NCBI GenBank assembly: GCA_018895675.1
Contig: JAHIOG010000252.1
Location: 1 to 6,639, forward strand
Length of the DNA: 6,639 nucleotides
Origin: a bacterium
GTDB taxonomy: Bacteria; Fidelibacterota; UBA2242
Direction: 5' to 3'
The number at the start of each line of letters is the position of its first letter. Position 1 is the first letter of the stretch. Of the stretch, positions 1 to 4,000 are shown one piece after another. A program made the translations under genes and the position numbers. The notes below the pieces were generated by a model that was given only the letters and a program-made list of their open reading frames with translations, was not told where the DNA came from and did no database searches.

Positions 1-165
1 AACTCCAGAAAATCAATTCTTTGGACTAAATCTGAATTTGGATAATTGGTTCTAAAATTTTGGATTATTAATGAGTCAATCATTATCGTAGTATCGCAAA
101 TATTACCATACTGCCATAAATACCACCATAGATAAGCATTATCTGATAGATCACTATTAGTTTTT
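1..165 (-). pseudogene. Out-of-phase continuation of the lipoprotein gene (partial, runs off window)
   Basis: From the A run at 161-165 to base 1, the minus strand has an open frame shifted relative to the upstream lipoprotein. It reads TNSDLSDNAYLWWYLWQYGN first and includes FRTNYPNSDLVQRIDFLE near the window edge. The YPNSDLVQRI segment is typical of the helix-ending phrase in TPR proteins. In contrast, the in-frame tail of the upstream ORF (LIYGGIYGSMVIFAILR) is not TPR-like. One extra A in the run would join the two parts. This is either a real inactivating deletion or a homopolymer sequencing error; the sequence alone cannot decide. Confidence 0.6.
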
Positions 166-682
166 CGCATTCTGAAAATTCATCCATCGCCTGATTAAAA
201 ATATCATTTTCAAATCTTTTATTAAACAGTTCATTTGATAATTCCAGACGTTTAGACATATCGGTTTCCGATTCAAGAATTGAGTCTATCAAATAACCCC
301 ATTTATAAAAGTAATAAAGCGCCTTGAAAAAAATGTAATTGCATTCTAAAGCATTTGGGTCTAACATGTTAATTTTACTCATAATTGAGAAAATCTCGGT
401 AGCATCATTTTCATTTATCGACGGAAAATTTTCTGCTTCTGATGTAAATGGGTCTAAAAATTTTCTTTGATCATACTCCGGACAGGAGAGATTAAATTTT
501 GATTTTAAAATCAATTTATATGCTTCGATATTTTTGGGATTATTTTTTATTTCATTTTCTAATTTTTCAATAGCATTTTCCCAATCTTTAAGTTCAATAA
601 AAGTTTTGGCATCTTTAATTTCTCGTGATTCACAGGAGACTAAGAAAAATATTAATGGGACAAAATATAAAATTTTAGCCAT
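83..682 (-). CDS. TPR-like lipoprotein, frameshifted near its 3' end
   Basis: This is a predicted secreted lipoprotein, probably membrane-anchored. The N-terminus is a short signal peptide with a hydrophobic core and the lipobox LVSC, so Cys17 is the expected lipidated residue. Residues of about 25-65 (KDWENAIEKLENEIKNNPKN and following) read like a helix-turn-helix TPR unit, a protein-interaction fold. The start is supported by AGAGG at 688-692, 5 nt upstream of the ATG. The annotated stop at 83-85 is probably false. After the Glu-Lys encoded at the A run (161-165 on the complementary strand), the next frame stays open to base 1 and reads as plausible protein, so one missing A would restore a longer product. 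Function is unknown. The coding sequence is much more AT-rich than the operon at the right end. Confidence 0.75.
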   Translation of the reverse strand: MAKILYFVPLIFFLVSCESREIKDAKTFIELKDWENAIEKLENEIKNNPKNIEAYKLILKSKFNLSCPEYDQRKFLDPFTSEAENFPSINENDATEIFSIMSKINMLDPNALECNYIFFKALYYFYKWGYLIDSILESETDMSKRLELSNELFNKRFENDIFNQAMDEFSECEKLIVIYQIMLIYGGIYGSMVIFAILR

Positions 683-703
683 AAAAACCTCTAAAATGAA
701 CTA

Positions 704-722
704 CCCCGACGCGAGCATCGGG
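704..722. repeat. Short GC-rich hairpin (possible dispersed palindrome)
   Basis: CCCGA at 705-709 pairs with TCGGG at 718-722. After one C-A mismatch, GC pairs with GC around a two-base loop. It stands out as GC-rich in an AT-rich leader. It lies in the 5' untranslated region of the lipoprotein mRNA, 12 nt upstream of its ribosome binding site, and has no T tract for a terminator on the coding strand. Isolated hairpins of this type are often dispersed intergenic repeats; this window holds one copy only. Confidence 0.45.
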
Positions 723-763
723 AAATTCTTTGATTAAAATTAATATTTAAAAACATGATACTC

Positions 764-769
764 ATTATA
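764..769 (-). promoter_or_regulatory. Candidate -10 box for the lipoprotein gene
   Basis: The minus strand carries a perfect TATAAT at 769-764, about 80 nt upstream of the lipoprotein start, with TG immediately before it. No good -35 box is found 16-18 nt upstream, so this is a tentative call in an AT-rich gap. Confidence 0.3.
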
Positions 770-804
770 CATATATAACGTATTTAAAATTAAAAAATCA
801 CACA

Positions 805-972
805 CTAAAACGAATTTATTTTACTTTTTCCGTCGATAAATTGCATTTTTTTCTTGCGCAAGTCATTTCTGCCTGTCCGGCAACCGCCGGACGCAGACAG
901 GTGATCTATCGTAACCACCCCATAACTGTTAAATATTTCGGACTGAATAGTTTTAAGAGTAATTGAAATCAT
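805..972 (-). CDS. Hypothetical 55-residue protein with embedded palindromic repeat
   Basis: This short ORF begins MISITLKTIQSEIFNSYGVV and ends QFIDGKSKINSF; I do not recognise the family. Translation is plausible because GGAAG (980-984) lies 7 nt upstream of the ATG, and a near-consensus promoter (999-1027) would start transcription about 20 nt upstream. The middle of the ORF (roughly residues 25-35, SASGGCRTGR) is encoded by a 33-nt palindromic unit at 868-900 that stands out from the surrounding AT-rich sequence, so the original protein may have been altered by in-frame insertion of that unit. It could also be the surviving 5' end of a longer lost gene. It is on the same strand as the broken antitoxin/toxin block upstream. 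Confidence 0.35.
   Translation of the reverse strand: MISITLKTIQSEIFNSYGVVTIDHLSASGGCRTGRNDLRKKKMQFIDGKSKINSF
868..900. repeat. 33-nt palindromic unit inside the small ORF
   Basis: The core is a perfect 7-bp stem: GTCCGGC (875-881) and GCCGGAC (886-892) around the loop AACC. The outer parts CTGCCT and the CTGTCTGC complement on the far side pair imperfectly. The unit starts TCTGCCTG and ends AGACAG, as does another 33-nt segment at 3641-3673. It resembles a dispersed palindromic element. Confidence 0.5.
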
Positions 973-998
973 TTCTGCGCTTCCATAATGTTAAATCA

Positions 999-1027
999 AT
1001 AATACGGATTATTATTATCACTGTCAA
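999..1027 (-). promoter_or_regulatory. Near-consensus sigma70-type promoter
   Basis: On the minus strand, TTGACA (1027-1022) is followed by a 17-nt spacer and TATTAT (1004-999). That is a perfect -35 and a 5/6 -10 at ideal spacing. It points at the 55-residue ORF starting at 972. The -35 and most of the spacer belong to a 19-nt sequence repeated exactly upstream of the XRE gene at 2393-2411. Confidence 0.6.
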
Positions 1028-1028
1028 A
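1010..1028 (-). repeat. Copy 1 of a 19-nt promoter repeat
   Basis: The minus strand reads TTTGACAGTGATAATAATA, identical to the sequence at 2393-2411. It includes the -35 box and most of the spacer of the promoter at 999-1027. Confidence 0.75.
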
Positions 1029-1266
1029 TAAACTTTTCAAGCGCATTCATTAAAACCTGATTAAGTTTTTCAGTCAAGTAAGAATCCCCTACAATGCAAT
1101 TATGAATCTTAGTCCGGTTTTGCTCTAAGTACTCCATTAAGCCGTAATATTATTCTTAGCCACTAATTCGGCAAGTTTTAAGATTCCTTCGGAATGAATA
1201 GCGGGCAGATGGCGAAGGTTTCCGCTTTTCGGCTGCGCTTGCCTATCCCCGCAATATCTAACAACA
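1024..1266 (-). pseudogene. Frame-broken coding remnant, family unknown
   Basis: Immediately after the broken toxin gene, one minus-strand frame is open and protein-like, including GNLRHLPAIHSEGI and LKLAELVAKNNITA, then meets TAA at about 1140. The neighbouring frame picks up directly with LMEYLEQNRTKIHNC and continues to VLMNALEKFI and a TGA at 1024-1026. Adding one base at about 1140 would fuse the two into one alpha-helical C-terminal segment. Taken alone, the second part could be a 37-codon ORF starting at ATG 1137, but no ribosome binding site is evident. I do not recognise the family. This is a weak call that rests on the amino-acid texture of the two frames and their exact abutment. 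Confidence 0.35.
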
Positions 1267-1522
1267 CTAATATAAATCCGAGTGCGTTCCCGTTCTTGTC
1301 AGGTAGATATTATCCCGATCCTGTTTTCAGATTAATAACCAGTCGGGTTTAATATGACACTCGAAGAAATTATGCCACTGCCCATGTAAGCGATGTTTTT
1401 TATACCTTTTCGGTAAGACGCTTCCCTTTGCCAAAAGGTCAATGATTTTCAACAGTTCGTCAACATTCCAACCCCGCTTTGTAATCTTTTTTGAAAGCGG
1501 TGGTATAGTGCAAACGCTTCAT
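1267..1522 (-). pseudogene. yafQ: Broken YafQ-type toxin gene (RelE superfamily mRNA interferase)
   Basis: It lies 5 nt after the antitoxin stop. Translation from ATG 1522 gives MKRLHYTTAFKKDYK and then runs out of frame to an early TGA. One phase over, the family sequence resumes: WNVDELLKIIDLL, then RYKKHRLHGQWHNFFECHIK, PDWLLI, and after an in-frame TGA (1327-1329) RDNIYLTRTGTHSDLY and a TAG at 1267-1269. Residues known to matter in YafQ toxins are still visible: the His of KKH, the His and Asp of CHIKPD, and the final GTH His. The break near 1473-1482 looks like a small deletion that removed codons from the usual loop and shifted the frame, because AAG CGG GGT TGG (KRGW) reads in the downstream phase. 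Two independent lesions make a single sequencing error unlikely. A functional toxin of about 90 residues would cleave mRNA on the ribosome; this copy should be inactive. Confidence 0.85.
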
Positions 1523-1527
1523 GGCGT

Positions 1528-1788
1528 TTAGGAATTAAGTTCCCGGATCATGCTTTCAGAATCGGAAAAAGATTCCAGATTGCGTTTTTGTTCAACGTCC
1601 CGCATTGCCTGCACTGTTTTCCGGTTCGGTAGTTTTAAATCGAAAGGTATTCCGCCCTTTAGCGCAATTTGCCGAAGGTAGATATTTACAGCGTCGCTCA
1701 TGGTTAAACCAAGTTTGGACAGTACATTTTCCGCATCGGTTTTGACTTTTTTGGCAACCCGTACATTGACACAAGCATTTTGATTCAT
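1528..1788 (-). CDS. dinJ: RelB/DinJ family antitoxin
   Basis: This 86-residue protein has the ribbon-helix-helix N-terminus of DinJ antitoxins. A beta strand (ACVNVRVAKKVKTDAENVL) leads into SKLGLTMSDAVNIYLRQIAL, then KGGIPFDLKLPN, where the toxin-wrapping segment begins. DinJ proteins bind operator DNA as dimers and neutralise YafQ, a ribosome-dependent endonuclease. The start at 1788 is supported by AAGGTGAT ending 5 nt upstream. The gene appears intact. The partner gene begins 5 nt after its stop, the usual antitoxin-toxin order, but is broken, so this is an orphan antitoxin. It may be maintained for cross-neutralisation or regulation, or simply not yet decayed. A promoter with an inverted repeat in its spacer lies at 1816-1844. 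Confidence 0.9.
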   Translation of the reverse strand: MNQNACVNVRVAKKVKTDAENVLSKLGLTMSDAVNIYLRQIALKGGIPFDLKLPNRKTVQAMRDVEQKRNLESFSDSESMIRELNS

Positions 1789-1815
1789 TTTATCACCTTT
1801 ATAATAACCGATTTG

Positions 1816-1844
1816 AATTTACGTTATTGTAACGCAATTTACAA
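1816..1844 (-). promoter_or_regulatory. Candidate antitoxin promoter with operator palindrome
   Basis: On the minus strand, TTGTAA (1844-1839) and TAAATT (1821-1816) are 17 nt apart, both about 4/6 matches. The spacer contains the perfect inverted repeat CGTTA-TTG-TAACG (1822-1834). DinJ and other RelB-type antitoxins repress their own promoters by binding such palindromes, so this is a reasonable autoregulatory operator. The -35/-10 match is modest. Confidence 0.4.
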
Positions 1845-1862
1845 CACATATTTATTAGCCCC

Positions 1863-1970
1863 TTAAGAAAGTTCAAGAGTGAGGAAAAATGTGATATACT
1901 TATTACGAAACTCCTCTGATTTATTCCATATCTCAGCTTTTGTTAGACGTTGAGGTTTAATAGATCTCAA
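1863..1970 (-). pseudogene. Truncated ImmA/IrrE-type metallopeptidase N-terminus
   Basis: Directly after the XRE gene (TTG start 1 nt beyond the XRE stop), a 35-codon frame reads RSIKPQRLTKAEIWNKSEEF, then RNKYITFFLTLELS and stop. The phrase KPQRLTKAEI...EEFRNKY resembles the opening of ImmA/IrrE (DUF955) peptidases, which are commonly encoded immediately downstream of XRE repressors of this kind and cleave or inactivate the repressor. The zinc-binding HExxH motif and the remaining 100 or more residues are absent, and nothing recognisable follows before the antitoxin promoter. The identification rests on a short N-terminal similarity and on gene order. The alternative is a chance ORF. Confidence 0.5.
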
Positions 1971-1971
1971 T

Positions 1972-2331
1972 TTAACCGCTCTCTAAAATCTTAACGAGAT
2001 TTTCTAGCTCTTCTCTTGTAGGTTTTTCTCCCCTAAGTGTCCGAAAAAATATGGGCAGTTTGTCAACCACTTTTTGATTTTCAAGTAGATCAGCCGGAAC
2101 ATGGGCTATAACAGCCAGTTCTTTTAACGTGGTATATTCTTCTGAGTTGTGTTTAAGACCGATCGCTTTTCTGACCGATTCAAGCACCTCTTTGCTTTTT
2201 GGGGGCGGCATCAAACCTCTTTCAATTTTGCTCCAATTGCTTGGATCAATACCCGCGCTTCTGCAAAACTCCCGGAGAGTGATTCTTTTCTTCATTCTCA
2301 ATATTTTTATATACTCTCCAAATTTTGTCAT
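1972..2331 (-). CDS. XRE-family helix-turn-helix transcriptional regulator
   Basis: This 119-residue protein has an N-terminal HTH_3/Cro-C1 fold: FGEYIKILRMKKRITLREFC, then RSAGIDPSNWSKIERGLMPP covering the turn and recognition helix. The C-terminal half ends LPIFFRTLRGEKPTREELEN, a tail I associate with small repressors paired with an ImmA/IrrE peptidase. An ATG further upstream at 2355 is in frame, but its first codons are themselves the Shine-Dalgarno sequence (AAAGGAGGA, GGAGGA at 2341-2346) placed 9 nt before the ATG at 2331, so 2331 is the better start. It probably represses its own promoter through TTGACAC-like sites upstream (2404-2532). The partner gene downstream survives only as a stub, so induction through repressor cleavage would be lost. 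Confidence 0.88.
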   Translation of the reverse strand: MTKFGEYIKILRMKKRITLREFCRSAGIDPSNWSKIERGLMPPPKSKEVLESVRKAIGLKHNSEEYTTLKELAVIAHVPADLLENQKVVDKLPIFFRTLRGEKPTREELENLVKILESG

Positions 2332-2340
2332 AGTTATTTC

Positions 2341-2349
2341 TCCTCCTTT
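2341..2349 (-). promoter_or_regulatory. Shine-Dalgarno that decides the XRE start
   Basis: The minus strand reads AAAGGAGGA immediately upstream of the ATG at 2331, with 9 nt between GGAGGA and the ATG. It lies inside the longer frame that starts at 2355, which argues against that longer start. Confidence 0.75.
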
Positions 2350-2381
2350 TTTCATCTGTTGTAAATATATACCACATTAGC

Positions 2382-2410
2382 AATAAAACCAATATTATTA
2401 TCACTGTCAA
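2382..2410 (-). promoter_or_regulatory. Candidate XRE promoter
   Basis: On the minus strand, TTGACA (2410-2405) is followed by a 17-nt spacer and TTTATT (2387-2382). The -35 is perfect and the -10 is 4/6. The box is part of the 19-nt sequence that also forms the promoter at 999-1027. A second TTGACA at 2429-2424 could act as an alternative -35 or as an operator half-site. Confidence 0.5.
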
Positions 2411-2411
2411 A
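2393..2411 (-). repeat. Copy 2 of a 19-nt promoter repeat
   Basis: This is an exact match to 1010-1028 (minus strand TTTGACAGTGATAATAATA). Similarity continues loosely downstream of both copies (TTTTATTG here, TATTATTG there), so an ancestral promoter segment was probably duplicated. Confidence 0.75.
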
Positions 2412-2532
2412 CGAAAAAAAGAGTGTCAAAAAACGCCTGTATCCCGCCTGTATTTTTTCCCGTCTTGACACTTGATATATTTGGCTCGTTTTACTGATTC
2501 CATAGTTTAGCATATTTTAGCAAAGTTGACAC
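2404..2532. repeat. Cluster of TTGACAC/GTGTCAA motifs and a tandem 11-nt repeat
   Basis: TTGACA-type motifs occur at 2405-2410, 2423-2429 (GTGTCAA), 2465-2471 (TTGACAC) and 2526-2532 (TTGACAC), in both orientations. The middle pair forms the inverted repeat AGTGTCAA...TTGACACT. Between those arms CGCCTGTAT is repeated at 2434-2442 and 2445-2453, an 11-nt period of about one helical turn. The layout suits an operator region for the adjacent repressor. Confidence 0.45.
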
Positions 2533-2534
2533 AC

Positions 2535-2639
2535 TTAATCACTTTTTACGAAATCATCAAAGATTATCATTTTTAAATGCGTATCCCGTTTAATCAGGTT
2601 AAGAAAAACAATATTCTCTATGTCGGAATTTTGGAACAT
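2535..2639 (-). other. Possible 34-codon ORF or coding remnant
   Basis: The frame reads MFQNSDIENIVFLNLIKRDT and ends LKMIIFDDFVKSD with a TAA at 2535. It has amphipathic, protein-like texture, but no ribosome binding site or family match that I recognise. It lies just upstream of the operator-like cluster on the same strand as the XRE gene. It could be the eroded end of another accessory gene. Confidence 0.2.
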
Positions 2640-2712
2640 TACGCAATAGTTGTGTTTTTATTAATAAGAACTTAAGTTACCACCCGACCGGAAATGAAAT
2701 AGAAGGTGTTTT

Positions 2713-3249
2713 ATGAAACTTATTGATAATGCTTTAAAATCACTCCATGTTCAGGAATATTCTAAAAAACAGGTTATTTACGGTGTAAAAATATTTCCGT
2801 TGCGACGCTATAACGATGAAGACGGATCCTTATCGGAATTAGTCCGACTTAATAAAGGAAAGATAGAGGGTGATGTTTCTTTTAATGTTGCTCAAATAAA
2901 TTATAGTGAGATTGAGCCCGGAGTTATCAAAGCATTTCACATACATGAACATCAATCTGATATCTGGTTTGTGCTGCCCCATAGCAAAGTGCTGTTTATA
3001 TTAGTTGATCAAAGGGACGGTTCACCGACGACTGATGTCATCATGAAAATCGTTCTTGGTGATTGTAATTCACAGTTGGTACTAATTCCGCCCGGTGTCG
3101 CTCACGGTTGTATAAATCTATCAACCGGACGATCAACTATCGTATATTTTGTTGATCGCGAGTTTAGTTCGGTTCCGGGTGAGTGTGATGAAAAACGTCT
3201 GCCGTGGGATAACTGGGGTAAAGAAATCTGGGAAACCCCCAAAGAGTAA
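2713..3249 (+). CDS. dTDP-4-dehydrorhamnose 3,5-epimerase-like cupin protein
   Basis: This 178-residue protein matches the RmlC-type sugar epimerase fold in length and layout. The DEDGSLSEL segment (35-43) corresponds to the DxRG...E start of the cupin. EPGVIKAFHIHEHQSDIW (68-85) carries the histidines (76, 78, 80) at the position of the catalytic His of RmlC. VDQRDGSPT (99-106) is the typical DxRxGSPT strand. IPPGVAHGCINLS (125-137) is the second conserved loop, and KRLPWDNWGKEIWE (161-174) is the C-terminal WDxP-like region. Classical RmlC epimerises C3 and C5 of a dTDP-keto sugar for rhamnose synthesis. Here FHIH replaces the usual GLHYQ, and the Tyr normally just before xP is absent (REFSSVP). 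The protein therefore belongs to the atypical HYH/HIH subgroup and its substrate is uncertain. AAGGTG lies 5 nt upstream of the ATG. No other sugar-nucleotide genes are adjacent. Confidence 0.8.
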   Translation: MKLIDNALKSLHVQEYSKKQVIYGVKIFPLRRYNDEDGSLSELVRLNKGKIEGDVSFNVAQINYSEIEPGVIKAFHIHEHQSDIWFVLPHSKVLFILVDQRDGSPTTDVIMKIVLGDCNSQLVLIPPGVAHGCINLSTGRSTIVYFVDREFSSVPGECDEKRLPWDNWGKEIWETPKE

Positions 3250-3254
3250 ATATA

Positions 3255-3361
3255 TTAGCCCTACAACGTCATTTAGTAAATACGATACTATATAGTTCGT
3301 ACCAGCAATTGTAAATACTACATTCGGTATATTAAATTTTTATGTTACGTCGTAGGGTTAA
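3255..3361. repeat. 107-bp inverted-repeat structure downstream of the epimerase
   Basis: Terminal arms at 3255-3269 (TTAGCCCTACAACGT) and 3347-3361 (complement TTAACCCTACGACGT) match at 13 of 15 positions in inverted orientation. The inner sequences (CATTTAGTAAATACGATAC and the complement of 3321-3343) also pair loosely, so the whole segment could fold into a long imperfect hairpin. It starts 5 nt after the stop codon. There is no GC stem plus T run of a classical terminator. A small non-autonomous inverted-repeat element or a processed 3' hairpin are the main options. Confidence 0.5.
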
Positions 3362-3640
3362 AATAAGGTTGGGGAAAAAGCACCATATTTTACGCTGCGA
3401 CAGATTGGGGTCTTGCTGAAAGTTTTCCTGCCTAGGAGAGTTTTTAAATATCAGAACAGTAATAGAGTTAGTGTATTGGATTCAAAAAAGGAATCATCGT
3501 GTTTATCTATCACATAGAAAAAAGAAGTTGGTAAAGTACTAATTGATTAACTATGTGTCGCTATAGGCTTAATATTGGCAAAGAACAAGCGGGATGGTCA
3601 CGGTTGGATTAGAAAATATCTTTAATCGAAGGCAGTTTGA

Positions 3641-3673
3641 TCTGCCTGAGATGGGCAGGTTAAGCCCAGACAG
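3641..3673. repeat. 33-nt hairpin-rich unit sharing ends with 868-900
   Basis: It starts TCTGCCTG and ends AGACAG, exactly 33 nt, like the unit at 868-900, although the central 19 nt differ. CTGCC (3642-3646) can pair either upstream with GGCAG (3631-3635) or downstream with GGCAG at 3654-3658. It may be a diverged dispersed palindrome. Confidence 0.35.
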
Positions 3674-3932
3674 TTAAAGATAGAATAGATAATTTGTATA
3701 GATAAGTTACAAATAGAACACATGATATTTTATTATGGAGGTCCGGTTATTGAGCCTTTTTGATATCCATTCGATACATTTTTGCTTATATATTTCTTCA
3801 AAAAGAAGAAGATAGCGGATTTTACGTCCTTGACTTTCCCGTTGAGAAAAAACAATCCGTATCCGAAATTTTGTTGTAAATTTTGATACAATTGATCGAA
3901 ATAAATCGTATAGCGAACCTTAATAAAAATTG

Positions 3933-3961
3933 TTGTACTATTTTGATAAAAGTAATAAAAT
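3933..3961 (+). promoter_or_regulatory. Candidate promoter of the kinase operon
   Basis: TTGTAC (3933-3938) is followed by a 17-nt spacer and TAAAAT (3956-3961), a 5/6 -10 with a weak -35. It is about 40 nt upstream of the kinase start. Another AT-rich -10-like stretch (TATATAAA) lies closer to the gene. Confidence 0.35.
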
Positions 3962-4000
3962 TGAGTTAATACGGTATCTATATAAATTTGAGGGAAACTT

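Larger units (their letters stand above)
2356..2712. other. Divergent intergenic region between XRE gene and epimerase gene
   Basis: About 350 bases separate the minus-strand regulator from the plus-strand epimerase-like gene. The region holds the XRE promoter, the TTGACAC cluster, a possible 34-codon ORF, and TTTAGCA repeated 10 nt apart near 2508-2524. I see no convincing plus-strand promoter for the downstream gene apart from its ribosome binding site. Confidence 0.5.
3250..4000. other. About 750-bp region without a convincing gene
   Basis: Besides the inverted repeat at 3255-3361, a plus-strand frame without an ATG is open from 3362 to a TAG at 3515-3517 (includes RQIGVLLKVFLPRRVFKYQN). 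It might be a remnant of a lost gene's end but matches nothing I recognise. A hairpin-rich repeat lies at 3631-3673, and AT-rich sequence containing the kinase promoter fills 3700-4000. A minus-strand frame crosses 3733-4092 but overlaps the start of the kinase gene and has no ribosome binding site. Confidence 0.5.

Noticed and set aside
1201..1269. Possible integron attC site: GTTAGAT on the minus strand next to an imperfect palindrome (GCGGG...CCCGC).
   Set aside because: The paired RYYYAAC core is not found at a suitable distance in the right orientation, and the region reads better as coding remnant. GTTRRRY matches are expected by chance.
1921..1960. Possible attC-like core GTCTAAC on the minus strand at about 1945-1951.
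   Set aside because: No matching GTTRRRY within 60-140 nt, and the bases are explained by the peptidase-like stub frame.
2129..2380. Plus-strand frame with hydrophobic segments opposite the XRE gene.
   Set aside because: It is the complement of a clear HTH gene; its hydrophobicity comes from the AT-rich opposite strand.
3362..3517. Plus-strand open stretch of 51 codons containing LKVFLPRRVFKYQN.
   Set aside because: No ATG start, no ribosome binding site and no recognisable family; kept only as a comment on the intergenic region.
3794..3810. TTCTTC...GAAGAA hairpin as a terminator.
   Set aside because: The stem is AT-rich and short, with no T run after it on either strand, so a terminator call is not supported.
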